A stretch of 64,000 nt of DNA, taken from positions 13,839,360 to 13,903,359 of the forward strand of contig JAKJHU010000030.1 in NCBI GenBank assembly GCA_022316685.1. The letters run 5' to 3'. Source of the stretch: Progne subis subis. Lineage: Eukaryota; Chordata; Aves; Passeriformes; Hirundinidae. Below are positions 35,601 to 48,588 of the stretch, in pieces. Position numbers and translations under genes: made by a program. The notes below the pieces were generated by a model. It was not told the DNA's origin, ran no database searches, and saw only the letters and a program-made list of their open reading frames with translations. Positions within the stretch are counted from its first letter, which is position 1; each line of letters begins with the position of its first letter.

Positions 35601-38600
35601 AAGAGAACGCAGTGGCCAACATTTCCTAAGCAATTCTTGTTAAGTTCCCTCAGGGTCGGTGAAGCACATGTGCTTCCTGTGGCTGTGATGGGGAAGGGGG
35701 AGATGTCAGGCTGGGGGAGCCCCCTCTGCCCAAGCACCTTCCTGGTGGATCTCGTGCTGCACTGGAGCTGAACCTAAAGACAGTGTTTGCCTGGAAGCCC
35801 TGAGTGGTTCCAGATGTGGCACTGTGGGGTAGTGTGGGCCCAGCACAGGCAGCTGCCTCTGGCATTTGGCAAAACCCAGGAGGGCAAAGCTGCCCTAGCT
35901 GTATGTAAATGCTTTCTCATGAGGTACTAAACCCTGCTAGTGGCCAACCTGGCTTTTTTTGGCTTTTACCAGGCTAGTTCTCTGATAGGAATTTTTGGTC
36001 ATGCTTGATTCTTACCCCAAGTATCGTGAATACCAGTGAGTTGTGCCTTATCTCTTAGCCCTGAGATCCTCACAGCTCTCTGCAGAGGGCCAGCTATCAC
36101 AGTGGTCACTACTGTCACCATTCTGCTATGTGGCCTGGTCCCAGCCAGCTTTCAGCCATGGCATTGACTTGAGCCCTGGAAAGAGAACTGCCTTTCTGAA
36201 GGTGATCTTGCTTTAAAGACCTCTAAGTGCTCAGTTATGAGAGCAGATGAGTCAGTGACTCATTTCCAGCAGAGGTGCTTACAGAGGTGCAAATAGTGAA
36301 GTGCTTCGTTAGTGCCAGAAGTGTTTCCAGTTTCACATGCGAATACCTGGGCTGCTGCCTTCCTGCACCATGTCTCTGTCTCCCACCAACTGCAGCTGAG
36401 GCTTTTAGAGGAGCTGCTCTGGCAGAAATCAGTCCGTGATGTGTGCTGGAACCCATTGCAGAGGCTGCACAGTCCCACACTGGGTAATGTGCTGCCTCAG
36501 ACAGAGATCCATGTTCTCCTCCCTTGCAGCAGTCTTTGCCTGATATTTTAGTTGGTCCAAGTGGCTCTAGTGTGTAAAAGAGCTTAACAAGCAGGATGCT
36601 GTTTGCCCTCGTGCCATTTACTGTGTATGCATAATCCGGGCTCCTAAGCTTTCTGTGCAATGTTTTTCCTGAAACATCAACTGCCTGGAAGATAGTTTTA
36701 GCTCTGCTCACATCTCATCAAGCTTATGTCAGGTATGTCTGTAAGTGGTAGCTGCAGAATTTATAAACAGGGCAAATTCATCACCCTGTGTAATGAGCCA
36801 GGCCTTGAAAAGGAAGGACACCAGTTTCTTTCTTCAGCATCCTGTCTGGTCTGTGTCTGACATGCTCAAGCCAAATAAGCACCATCAGGAGCATTCATGC
36901 TTTGGGCAGCAGCGGGGAAAAAGCAACAAAGTGTCATTTCACAGCCTGAGCCACTGCTTATTGTTCTACACAAGATCTATAAATTAAATAAGGCCTCAAA
37001 GCATCTCAGTAAATAAGGGCTTCTAAATAAATGCCATTAAAAGGACAGTATTGGAAATGAGCAAATAACTTTTTCTGTGAGAATCCTACTGTATACTGAC
37101 CATGAAAAATATCTTTGTCTCAGTCTTTGCTGGATTACAGTTTGATCTCTATGCAGAAACAAGTGACAAAGAGTATTTGAGATGTTCTATTTTGGGATAT
37201 CTATAGGGGAGGTTAATTTAGGTAAATAGAGAATCCTCTTGAGATTTCAGAGAAAGAAAATCTGGAGAGGTTTACAGACTAAGAATAGTGGCCAGTGCGA
37301 TTTTCCTGAAACACTTTCAGCTGTGGCAGGCTTGAGAACTTTAAATGAGGTCTGTAGCTGGGATGGGTCCAGAAGGATGTTTTGTCTCCTCCAGTTTGGT
37401 ACAATGGTAAGAAGTGGGAAAGATGTTGATAAGCAGAAATGAGCAGAAATTAAAATGTTGCCACAATTAAAATGGCTGTCATTTACAAGCTGAGACACGT
37501 TTTTTCCTTAACTCTGCATGATGAGGAGTCTTAAGGAAAAGATTCTCATGTTGCCCGTACCAAACTAAATGGGGAGTAACTCCCAGATCACTCCTTGTTT
37601 ACACAAGGAGACATGTGTGAATCTGGATCTAAGAGGAAAGCCAGACAGGCTATCATGCTGGGTAGTGATGCAATCAGAGCTGGAAATCAGGCCACAGGCA
37701 TTCCAGCAAGAACTAGAGGCACCCTGCTCTCACATGTACCCCCTGCATGTGCTTGGGCTCTCCCAATTTCTCTACATGACCTAAGATGTTTTACATTTAA
37801 TCCCTTCAGCTTTTTCCTTGAAAAAATTGCTTAGCTCTGCTTCCATGGGGACACATGGCCATGGAGGTTTCATGTTTGGTGGTTAGAGAGAGGGATGCCT
37901 ACAAGATCTCGGTCATCCAGCTCCCACCCACTTGTTTGAACACCTTGAGTCCGTATAAAGGGAAGAGGAAGCCACAAGGATCTGGCAAAGGAGTTCATGA
38001 ATCAGTAGCTTTGGGAGCACTTCTTGGATTTATGAACAGTGGCATCAATCTCCTGACTTCTGCCAGGGATAGCTGTGGCCTCATCTGGGTTGGTTTCCTT
38101 GTCAGTTGAGGAAACCCTCTTCCCTCGCCCCTTTTCCCATTGGCATTAGGCTGGGCTGTGCACCCACTGTCTCTCGTGTGCTGAGCTGCCTGTGCAGCCT
38201 CCATGTGTGGGAACAGATGTGTGAACTGTTAGGAAATAAACTGTCAATCTGTCCTACCCACACAGGCCAATCTGACACTATATGCCAAACATTGCATTCC
38301 TTTGGGCTGGAAGTCCTCATTTATGCTTTGTGATTTTATTTCATGCATATTTTTTAACTAAAGCAGTCTATTGCTTCTCCCCATAGAACGATTAGGTATG
38401 TGACATTTCCACCAAAAAAATAGTGTTTTCAAATGCTGCCAGTAAAATGCTGAAGGTTTCATTTAAAGTGAGAAAATAGATGTAAGCAACTAATAGATTT
38501 TTTTCCCTGGTCCCAGAAAATTAAACCTCTCAAGGCCAAAATCTTGCAAACAAACTTTTGAACTTTTTTACAGGTACTCTTTGAACTACTTCTAAATTAA

Positions 38601-38774
38601 TGTATGTATATGCTTTGCCATATTTTATGAACTGCTGTGCTCTGCTTCACACTGAAAATAATAAACTGATGCATTAATCTTAGAGGAATCAACTAACAGA
38701 CCTTTTTTTCCTGTATATGTAGGAATGTGTTGTGGATTGTTCATTTTTCTAGGGCTTGTTCTCACAGAACAATA
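29664..38774. other. Unannotated 9-kb stretch
   Basis: Mixed AT-rich DNA without repeats or exons I can name. The interval 35650-35880 is locally GC-richer. The longest frames are 29960-30334 (124 codons, plus), 33593-33976 (127, minus) and 36235-36711 (158, minus). None shows a domain or splice signals. Confidence 0.4.
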
Positions 38775-38830
38775 TTAAAAAACAAAACCAAAACCAAAGG
38801 AAAACAAATCCCCAAACATAACAACAAAAA
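38775..38830. repeat. A/C-rich low-complexity tract (short)
   Basis: ACAAAACC, AAAACC and CCCCAAAC units in about 55 bp. Confidence 0.75.
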
Positions 38831-39438
38831 ATCTTTTGTATCCTAGTAGCATGGCTTTCTTTGTGATATTATGCACTTAAGGGGAAAAGCCCAGACCAAA
38901 TAACTGCTGTGTGTGAGCTATAGCCAAATGGCCAAAGCGATACAAAATATAACTAACAGTGTAAGTTGCTGATTTGCCAGAGGTGGGGGGGTAAAGTCAC
39001 AATGTAGCTTATTTCCTAAGTGTGATTATTTTGGCATGAGCCAAAATCTTGAGTAGCCCTGGAGTGATCTCTTCACAGCTCCTGTGCTGAACAGAAATAA
39101 GACCATGTCCATTGCAAGAGAGGAACACCACTGATGTTTTCCTGCCTGTCTTTTGAGCCATAAGTTTGTCTGAGCACCATTTAGATCCTCAGTTTGGTTG
39201 GCAGATGGTGGATCTTTGGAATCATATAAATTACTCTTTTCCAGAGCTGGAGAGCAGCTGTTTCAGCACATTCAGTTGCCCTGGATGGTGCCAGCAGCTC
39301 ACTCTGGGGCATCTCAGGTTCAGGCAGATAAACCCCATCAATTCCCCCATTCCCCTGCAGGTGGTCTGATGGAATCAGCCTTAGCATTTGTATGGACATT
39401 TAGCTCATGCCGATGATACCAAGTATTCTCAAGTGGGC
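38831..39438. other. Unannotated sequence
   Basis: Nothing recognised between the two A/C-rich tracts. The overlapping frames of about 70 codons at 39166-39416 look like chance. Confidence 0.4.
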
Positions 39439-39502
39439 AAAAAAAACCAAAACAAAACAAAAACCAAACAAACAAACAAAAACAACAGAAACAACAGCAA
39501 CG
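39439..39502. repeat. A/C-rich low-complexity tract
   Basis: AAAAC, AAAC and AACAACAG units. It is a shorter version of the tracts at 9987 and 41119. Confidence 0.85.
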
Positions 39503-40235
39503 AACAATTAAAATCAGATATTTACAATTATCCTTAAGTTCCAGAATTCCCTCATTTGAAATCCATTATACAACCACAGAGCTCCAAGTCAATTTTATGA
39601 AGTCCCTAAATTTGTGCTTAGCTAAGTTATATCCCCCAGTCAGTCACCAGACACCAGCTGAAGACTTGAAGGTTGGAAGAGATACATACCATTGCCTTTG
39701 CTAATTTTCTCCTGTAATTAATCCTGCTCACTGCTGGGGAAAAAAAAAAAAAAGGCTCATTTGAATCTCATCTTCTGTTATCTAAGATAAGTCAAGCCTC
39801 TGGCTTGTTGGGTGAAGATGCTGAAAATTGCTTCAATTATCCCTGCTTAACTGAGTGCAATCACTAAAATATCAGATAATTGGAGCTGCAAGGTAGTGCT
39901 CTTGGCGCTAAGCCTGCAACATGAATGACTTCCCCAGTCCAGTGTAGAATCTTTCCTACTCAATTTACTGTTAATAAAGCAGTGTTTAGTTTCATTCCTT
40001 CACCTTGATATGGAAGGAGATGTGATGGAAATAGAGAAAATGTGTCATTAGACAGGGGAGGAAAAAGTGAGAGGGATATTGTGTATCCATTAAAATTTAT
40101 AGGTATATATCTGAGATGGTCTGATTTACTGTCTCTGAAAAATTATGCTGTATAGAAATATTTCATACAGCCTAGAGGTGTGTGTGATTTCAAAACTGTT
40201 TTGTGTAAATATGTTCTGGATTAAAGCTATGGGGT

Positions 40236-40240
<5 letters not shown>
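39503..40240. other. Unannotated sequence
   Basis: AT-rich, with no gene or interspersed repeat recognised. Only a short A run near 39740 stands out. Confidence 0.4.

Positions 40241-40267
<27 letters not shown>
40241..40267. repeat. Poly(A) run
   Basis: An A tract of about 25 bases preceded by a short T run. It might be the tail of an old retroposon, but no body is recognisable upstream. Confidence 0.9.
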
Positions 40268-41118
40268 GTCTTCTTAATATATTGGTTGGGATTCAGATGT
40301 GAACCTTGGAATAGCTATACTGAAGTTATTTCTCTCTGGCTTCGAGCTCATCCAGCAGATATACTTCGTTAGCAAAGATTTGCTCTGAATGCCCCATTCT
40401 AACCAGGAAGGAAACTTCTCATTGCTCTCAGCAGTGCTGTGTGAGCCTCTTCAAGGGCTTTTATCCTCACCACACTTCTTTGAGGTTGGCAAATAATGTT
40501 ATCTCAAGTTAGCTAACGGCAGACTGGGGGCATGGAAAGGTTGGAGGGTCAGTCCTCCCACCCTCGGGAATCTTGAACAGGAACACAAGCAGGGACCACA
40601 CGTAGCACACGTGGAATCGATGCATCTGCTGCCCTCTCCTGCCCTTTGCTGCAGCTCCTGCAGTATGCCCCTTGCAAGGGAGAACGAGCATACTGCGGGA
40701 TCTGCTGTGTTTTTCTTTATTAAAGCATGAAAGGTGCTGCCAGCTTGACTAAGATAGTTTGCTGAATTTGGAGTCTCCTGAATTCCTCTTGAACATTATA
40801 ATTCATAGCTGCCCCAAAAAAACAGATGCTTTTTTATTTGATACTTAGCTATTTATTCAGTCATTTCAGATTAATAAGCCCATGCTGAAAACCCAGATTT
40901 GCAGCCCTAAAGACAAATAAAAGAACAGAGAAAACAGCCTACATTTACCCAGTAACATCTCTTTTACATCTGTTGTGGAGTTTAATTACTTTCCTGGAAC
41001 TTGGATGTGCACTCCCACCACAGAAGATTGGACCTACTCCTTAGCATCGGCCGAGAAGGCTGTACTAAACTTTTCTCAAAGGGAAGATTTTCTTTCTTCC
41101 CCAGCCATCCTGCTCCCA
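40268..41118. other. Unannotated sequence
   Basis: No gene or interspersed repeat is recognised. The piece at 40500-40700 is slightly GC-richer, with an unconvincing 60-codon minus frame. Confidence 0.4.
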
Positions 41119-41310
41119 GGGAAAAAAAAAAGAAAAAAAAAAAAAAAGAAGAAAAAAAAAAAAAAAACAAAACCCCACAAAAAAAAAACCCCAACCAACC
41201 AACCAAACAAAAAAACCCAAAAAAACCCCCAAAAACCAAACCAAAAACAAAAACAAAAACAAAAAAAAACAAACCACCACCCACAACAACAAAAAACACA
41301 ACCAAAAAAA
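41119..41310. repeat. A/C-rich tract with G-quadruplex potential on the minus strand
   Basis: A-runs with AAG interruptions pass into AAAACCCC, CCAACC repeats (CCAACCAACCAACC), AAAAACCCCC and AAAACA units. The minus strand therefore has many G2-G5 tracts separated by T-runs within about 190 bp. Apparent ORFs of 83-141 codons are compositional. Confidence 0.92.
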
Positions 41311-42488
41311 CCACAACTCTCAAAGGTGAGAGAGGGCAAACGAAAACCCTGCTGTAGTCAGTGGAGTGGCAGAGCTATGCATGGTGAGAGGGAGGACTGA
41401 CACCTCGGGAGACTTTTCATCAGCATCCTGCTGCGTACCAGCTTCCTACACAGGCAAGCTCCACACAAAAGAGTTAATCACAAACTCATCATCCTGAAAA
41501 AGATCAATACAAACGACTCTTGCTTTTACATTGCTGGGGTTGTGCTAACATACATGTCCAGGCTGGGCTTCCCAGGGCTGGATCCAGCTGCGTTAATCTG
41601 CTCCTATCCAGTGCAGCCAGGAGCAACTTAATCTTTTCTGTCAGTCTTGCTTTTAAAGGCAATGTGAAAGAAAAGCAAGAAAAGCTCTGAGACAAGAGCT
41701 AAAAAGCTTTTAAAAGAGCTAAAAGTAGCCTGTTTTGTCGGACTGATAATTGGAATTGCCCACTTTTAAAGTTCAGCTGGTAGTACTCAAAGTGAGGGAA
41801 GCAGAAGGCAGCGCTGTCATGCAAGGCTCCGGGTCCTGGGGACAGACCAGGAGAAAGGCAGCAATTGAGCCGGCAGAAAGAAATAGTGTAAATATTTTGC
41901 CTGCTACAGTAAAGGCCATTTAATAGAAGCTAAGGGCAACAAAAGGAATGTGGGTGGCTCAGGTTGACTGTGAGATGTTTACACAGACTCTTGGAGAAAG
42001 CAAGACAGGATGTATTTGTCCCACCTATTGGAAGTAGCCATGCATATGTGGGAAAATGCATTTAGATCCCCTATTTTCATGCAGAAAAAGAGCACTCTTC
42101 CACCTTTGCACAATGAATAAAGGAAGAGGATGGGTGCTGTCACGCAAGGTTGTGGGGAGAAGGGGATGGATGCTACTGAAGTTTCCCTTCCAGTGAGAAC
42201 TGGTTCAGAGCTCTTCTGGCCCTGATTTGGTGTCACAATGTATCATAGTTTAAACTGATGATGTGATGTGATCACAGTACATAATTCAAGGAAGATGAAG
42301 AAAGCAATCCTGCAAAAGAAAACTTCTCAAAGGCAATGCCTCATCCACAACCCTTCCAAAGCTGAGAGGCAAAGCTGCACGGTCTGCCCTTAGGCTCTCT
42401 GTCCCAATGCACAGTGATAAAACCTTAATTTGCACACCAACGTGTCATTATTTCCACAAACCACTCCAAAACAGAACTTGCAGGGGGG
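41311..42488. other. Unannotated sequence
   Basis: No gene or repeat is recognised. Confidence 0.4.
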
Positions 42489-42501
42489 AAAAAAAAAAAA
42501 G

Positions 42502-42562
<61 letters not shown>

Positions 42563-42635
42563 AGTAAATGTTATCAAAAATAGTAACAAAAAAACCCCCA
42601 ACTTTTCCTTTTTTTTTTTTTTTTTTTTTTTTTTT
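42489..42635. repeat. (A)n-(GA)n-spacer-(T)n compound repeat
   Basis: A-rich run 42489-42510, (GA)n of about 23 units to 42557, a 50-base spacer, then a T-run of about 27 bases to 42635. The outer A and T runs could pair as a loose inverted repeat. Confidence 0.93.
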
Positions 42636-45298
42636 CCTGCATTGAAAATTTCTCTCTATGTATTCCTCTACCATCTGGTTTACTCTGTTAAGAGCAAGTA
42701 TGGCTGCATGAAGCTGGAAACTATTTCTGTGCCTTACTCCATAAGTGATCCATGCTTGCATACTGCTTGCATCTGACACAATGGTACAAAATAGCAATCA
42801 GCTTGTTCAAAGTATTGTTTAGAAAGATTCTCATCCTTCTTTCTCCCACTAATGGATTGAATAAGGCAAGGATCCCTTAAAGGGTGATGCAGGAGAGGCC
42901 ATTTTAAGAAACATCTTCTATGCTTCTTCTTCCACTCAGGGAAGGGAAGATGTATTTCAAATCAATCCATGTCAGTCCTGGCTCTTCAGTGATGTTGTGC
43001 ACCCAGAAAAGCCCCACTGAAAGCATTTTCCCTGGGGGGCAGCACTGCTTTCCCAGCCTGAAAAGTGCACTGAGAAGCTGGAGGACCCTATATAACAGTG
43101 CTTGCTCCTAACACCCAACCAGTGTTTGCTGTCTCCCAGGCTGATGCTCAGGTAAATACCAGCCTGGTGAGACGTGAAATGAGACAATCCTTGAATTCCT
43201 GAATTCTGTTTGGATCTCTGTTAATGAATCAGCCTAAAAAGACAGCACACTGTGAGTTGGTCTGTGGAGGGGCTGCTGAACAGCCAAGCACCAAGAGCTG
43301 CTCCTGCTCCTCTGAGCAGTGCTGGGCCCTGGCCCCTGCAGAGGCTCAGATCAGCCCACACACAACTGAGCATGGTGCAGGCAGGGCAGCAAGAAATGTT
43401 GCCTTTCTCATGGATTTTGGAGTTTGTCAGGTGAGGGACTCAAGAAAAGTATCTCAGTATTTAAGGACATGTATTAAAGACAGCAGGTAATGAGTAGCAT
43501 AATTTTGAGTCTGACTCCCTGACATGGGAAAATATGTCTAAGAAACACATTTGGCAAGAGCCTGCAGGCTAAATCCTATTGTAAGCAGAGGAGTGACAAA
43601 GCAAAGGTTAGATCATAAAGAGTAGCTTTGAGACTTTTAAGAAATACAAACAAATGGGAAGCAAGAAGTACTGGGAGATCTTTAGAAAACAAGACAAAGG
43701 TGAAGGAGATTTTATATTCAGAGCAACAAAAAGCAACACTGAACACTGAATTTTAGTAAACATTTCAACCAGCCACAATAGAGTCTTCAAAAAATATTTG
43801 CATTTTGCAAATGAGGGAAGATTAAAGAAAAGGCAATTGAGGACTGAGCAATGGGAGAATGAAAGGAAATAGATTAAATAATTCATTTGAATTGTTTATT
43901 TACTTACAAAATTGGAAAGCTGCTGAAGGCATTGGTTGACATTGGCAAGCAGTGGAAGAGGAAGCAAAATTTATGTTCGCCAGACAAGACTCTATCCAGA
44001 CACACATTTCTTATTAATTAAAGGCTTATTACATGACCATTTCTGTCCCTAGTACAAGCTATCAGGATCCCTGGCCTTGCACATCTATACCTACATTACA
44101 TTACTGTCTCTGCTGTCTACTGATATGAAACAACAGCCTTAAGGGTATTTAAGACCTCTGGAGGCTGGGAAAGAGCTGAATGAAATAGCTACAACAATGA
44201 TCTATAAATAGATAGTGGAACAAGAAAGGTGAATAGGGTATACAGCTGTTCTTTGCTTCTTCCAGTATAAAAATCAAAGGGCACAAAATTAAACTACTGG
44301 GTACTACTCTCAGGGAAAACAACAAGAGGCATTTCATTGACTGCATGGAATACAGTTCTGTGTTCCACAGTTCATATGGGGTGCAAACCTTTCCTTTGAT
44401 TAAAAAGAACCTAAAACAATCAGAAACATAAATGAAAGAAGAATCTATGAATGAGTATTAAATATAAAAACATTAACTTTCACTCAAGATATCCCTGCGT
44501 CACAAGTCACAGGAGGCTGGGAGAGCATTCCTGGATGCTTGCCCTGCCCTAACATCTTTCCTCAGAACACATCTGCTGCTGGGACAGGACACCAGACCAA
44601 ATAGACTGGTGCTCTGATCCAGCAGAGATGTTCTCATTTTGTGTGCTGCACTGTGAACTCCCTGGCAATTGATCTGGGTAAGAAAAAAGCCAACAAGTTT
44701 TGTATTTTTTGGTTTTTAACCCTGATCAGTTCCCTGGTCTTGTTCACTGACTGGCCAAATAAATGACTGAATGGGCTCTGCTAAGGGAGTCACGGGAAGA
44801 AGGATGAGTAGCCAGGCTCTGGCAATGTGATGAAGGAGCAGGAGGAAACAGAGCTAAGTCATTTTTGTCACTGAAATAAATTCATGTGAGGTCAAAAATA
44901 CTGCTGGAGAGCTGGTGTGGATCAGGAACTGAATCTTTTCTGTGTGGATGATACAATGTCAATAATGACTGCATAAAGCTGCATGTATCCTGGTGTTATT
45001 TTAATGGGTGCACAGAAAGGACTGGCAAGAGTAGCCCAGGTGAGAAGCCCAGCCCTTCCTGCTCCCCTCAGCAGCAGCACTCTATTGTTGCTATCACAAG
45101 GCTAGTGGAGCACATCTGTGTCCTTCCCTGAGCTGTGGGCTGGGAGAGGCAGTGTTTCATTTGTGAGCGTGGCATTCCTGACAGTGATGGAGCAAAAGTA
45201 TTATCAGTTTCACAGAGCTCAATTTCTGTTTTATTTTCTATGTAGACTATTAAGGATAACTTGACTCTTAAGTTAAATGAAAAATTCTTTGGTTAGGC
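42636..45298. other. Unannotated sequence
   Basis: No gene or interspersed repeat is recognised. The piece 43250-43440 is GC-richer, with an 88-codon frame of no known identity. Confidence 0.4.
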
Positions 45299-45320
45299 TT
45301 TTTTTTTTTTTTTTTTTTTT
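45299..45320. repeat. Poly(T) run
   Basis: Uninterrupted T tract of 22 bases. Confidence 0.9.
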
Positions 45321-46196
45321 AACCTGTTGAAAAGTGCCATGTACAGTAACTGTAGAATTTCTGTTCATGTCATAACACTTGTGCTTGGGGTTGTATTCAG
45401 GCCAAAAAAGGAAAGGAAAGGACTGAATCAGAACTGGCCAGCTTTGGAACTCAGTCTTGAGATATTTTTTCCTTTCTTCCTTCAATGAGATTTCATGGGA
45501 ACACTAAAAACAGAAACAGGCCCAGTCTTATCTTAACAGTCCCTGATTGCAGAAAGGTAGTTTCACAAATTTCCCTCTTCTTCAGATTTCTTAAGAATAA
45601 GCCTTACACCACAGGTATTGAGATCTGGAAGTTGTGAAGTCATTAACAGCCTCTGTCTCAAAATCTTACAGACAATCTGCAGAATAAGAAAAATCTGTCC
45701 CCCACTGACAGTTTTTGTAGCAATGTGAATCATCATCACTCCTGCTAAATGTCCTTTGCTCATCTTCATGTGACAGTTCAGCTTTATTTCTCACTCCACC
45801 ACCTTGCACAGCTTTTAGAGGAGCTTCAAAAGTGGGTACAATGCAATTCTTCCCTCCAGTTTCACTGACAGCATATTGCTGTACTCTTGCTTCTGCTTAG
45901 ATGATGATTTTAGATCTGCCTTTGAGCCCTTCAAGCCACCAAATGTGTATGGCCAGACAGATTTTGTAGACAGCTAAATGAGCATACCTTTTAAAAGTAG
46001 GTAAGTAACTGTTCAGTAAAACTTATTATTGTCCTTTTAATTTTTTTTTTCTAAAGGCAAAGGTTCTTTGAAGTCCAAATTGTGCCAAGCTGTTTTGGAC
46101 CTGCACAAATCATACAGACTTTGCTCCTTCTTCCAGCCTCCTGTGGAGACTGCTGAAAAATGAAGACTGCCTCTCTATACTTCCAGGTAATATTGC
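45321..46196. other. Unannotated sequence
   Basis: Nothing recognised up to the solo LTR. Ordinary AT-rich DNA. Confidence 0.4.
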
Positions 46197-46200
46197 ATAG

Positions 46201-46883
46201 TGTAATAAATATGATTGACCAAATTTTAGAAATCAAAATTTAGAATTTTATTGAGAGACAAAATGACAGTCTCGGACAGCCACAATTAAAAGGACAGCGT
46301 CGAGCCCGGGATCGGCGCTGGGTGAACATGGTAACACACTCTAGCCAGTATGCTACCCCCCAAGTTCACATTTCTGGCTTGAAGCTGCCTCTTTTTATAC
46401 ACTGGATCGCTGAGAAAAATCGGGGCTCCAAGGTTTTCCTTGTCCGCGGCAGCCTCATTAGATATTCATGTTCGGGTTCTGGTGTCCTGAAAGGATTTGC
46501 CCAGGAAAACAATGTCCTTAATCGTCGAGTCCAGGTGTGGTGTAGAGATGGTAATGTCTGGAGGAGACAGATGAGATACTGATCTGATGTGATAATTCGG
46601 TTCTTGGGTTCTTCATCTCCCTTTTCCATTGTCTTTGTTCTCCTCTTAACGATTCCCGACAGAGGTATCCTTGTGTCCCTTTTGGTGTAATTCTCCGCAT
46701 AGTTTCTCGTGTCCCTTTTGTGTATTGGTCTGCCAACAAGAAATTCCTCGTACCCCTCTCCGTGTAACTTCTGTCTCAGTTTTCTCATAATATATTTGAG
46801 TAGAAATAGAACTTATATTTTATATGGGTGAATTACAATACAAACATATTTCAACACGAATTAACTTTAGGACACATATCACA
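46201..46883 (-). mobile_element. Solo LTR, copy A of a family present twice
   Basis: This 683-bp LTR starts TGTAATAAAT and ends ATATCACA. It aligns with 59306-59975 at both ends and through the body, for example AGCCACAATTAAAAGG, GACAGCGT, GGGTGAACRYGGTAACA, CATTAGRTATTCATGTTC and ACACGAATTAACTTTAGG. A minus-strand AATAAA near 46247 places the poly(A) signal close to the sense 3' end. The flanks share ATAG (46197-46200 and 46884-46887), a possible 4-bp target duplication. Short frames inside are not genes. Confidence 0.87.
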
Positions 46884-46948
46884 ATAGCATATATTTGAAT
46901 TGTCTTGCAAAATCTCAAGCAGCCAAAAATTTCTCAGCAGTCCATGTG

Positions 46949-47075
46949 TGTAATGGTTTTAGTTACAAACCAGGCAGAAACACCAATTAGTGTAGTGGTT
47001 TCACATTCACCAAATTCTGTTTGCCAAATTTAGTGTAGTGGTCTTAATGTTTACTCTCTGTGGGAGGAGATCAGG
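46949..47075. repeat. Three 42-43 bp direct repeats at the LTR edge
   Basis: TGTARTGGTYTTA-like starts occur at 46949, 46991 and 47034, so the sense 3' terminus of the long LTR is built of about three tandem copies, each able to serve as an LTR end. Confidence 0.65.
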
Positions 47076-47156
47076 AGAAGCGAAGCAGGCTTAAGCTTAA
47101 AAATAAACAAATAGTTTTATTAACACACACTAAAAGAACGGAAAAGAAAAGCTGAG

Positions 47157-47183
47157 GTAAAACAACAACAACAACAACAAAAA
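47157..47183. repeat. (CAA)n short microsatellite
   Basis: About seven CAA units inside the long LTR. Confidence 0.85.
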
Positions 47184-48588
47184 TCAAAATGAAACTTCAA
47201 AACACTCATCTCCCCTCCCCCCCTTACAAACTGTTCACTTTCTTACAAACAACAGAGAGAAACAACTTGTGGTCTTCAGTCAGTTTCACCATTTATACAT
47301 AACTTTTTATCACTTCAGGAGAGGAGTCACTCTAGAGTCTTATGGAGACATTCACCACAAGACAAAGACAGTCTTGTGGCTTTTCAATCTGCAACTGCCT
47401 GGAGTTTTTGCAGATTGTGCTGTTCCAACCATTAGTAGCCTTTCCCCTGGCTACTCATGGGCCTCTTAGTATATCTGGGATACTGTTTAAGAATGCTTCT
47501 TCTAGTACAAAACAAGGATTCTCTTCTATCCCTAAAATTGTCTCTATCTCAAAAGAAAATATAGACCTCCTTTTACCCCAGGAGCGGAGGGCTTTAAATC
47601 ATTTTCTTTCTAAAATCATTTTCATCTCAAAGGCTGAGACCTCCTTTTAACCCAGGAGTGAGAGGCTTTGAGATTCTCACTTAAATCTCAATCATATCAA
47701 TCTACGACTTTTGACTAGAACCAGCATTCTCCCAAACAACATTAAGATGTTACAAGGAACAGTCCATTTCTCCATAGTTTACCCCAGAGAAGTCTGGTTA
47801 AAAATGTCCACATCCTCAATCCCTCCTTCCAATAGTCTTTATCAGTTCTTTCACTCTTGCTCCACTGACTTCATGCGGTGCCTTTTCTACATCCACTCTG
47901 TCTCTTTCTCCTCTCTCCCAGGGAAGGGTTAGACCTTGGAAGCTTCATGTTGCCAGGAAAGGGTTAAATCTTGCCCAGGCCTGCAGCGGCCATGTGCTCT
48001 CTGCTGGGCAGGGGCAGCAGTCTCTTCCCCTGCTGCATCTCTGATCGGCTTGGCTTTTCCCTTCCACTCTTTTCCTCTCCCCATCTGGAATCACCAGAGG
48101 AGGGGAGTGGGGGAGAGGCTCTGCCCACCCCTCAGTGACAGTCAGGGCAGCCTTGGCCCAACCGGGCCTATGGCTGTTATCAGGGGCCCGGTGGAGATCT
48201 CTCCCTGCTCAGGGGCTCTGGGGAGGTTTCTGTCAAAGTCGCTGCTGTTAAGCTGCAAGCTCTCCTCGCCCGCTGGGAGCCGATGGATCCCGGCCAGGCC
48301 TCAGGGCCGGCTCCCCCCCAAAGAGGGGGGGAAGAAGCAGGCCCCACTCGATGTTACCTGTTCAACCGACCTGGAGGAAAAGGGCCTGACTTGACCACAA
48401 TCAGGATTTATACGGGTACTTCCCAAAGTCGCATTCAACATTCTTAGTGGTTGTAGCAGATGCCAATAACCCAAACTGGCTTCCGATAGGTCCTTGTCCT
48501 TTCTAAAACAATTTCAAAGTCCTGACAGGGTAAAACTCCACATTCCTCCATAACTAAAAACTAAACTGTTCCAACCCATGACAATGTG

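Larger units (their letters stand above)
46949..48583 (-). mobile_element. Long solo LTR (1,635 bp) with 5-bp target duplication
   Basis: It starts TGTAATGG and ends CCCATGACA, that is TGTCATGGG in sense. The flanks carry a perfect 5-bp duplication, ATGTG, at 46944-46948 and 48584-48588. A sense TATA motif (CCCGTATAAATCC, near 48408-48420) and a sense AATAAAA near 47112 fit promoter and poly(A) positions. Five-base duplications are typical of ERVL-class integration. The frame of 152 codons at 47936-48394 lies in the GC-rich middle of this LTR and is not a gene. Confidence 0.83.

Noticed and set aside
36235..36711. 158-codon minus-strand frame
   Set aside because: Longest non-repeat frame, but its composition is unremarkable, no motif is recognised and no promoter or splice signals flank it. 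Conservation analysis would be needed to revive it.
47936..48394. 152-codon plus-strand frame
   Set aside because: It lies wholly within the GC-rich middle of a solo LTR bounded by a target duplication and is antisense to it.
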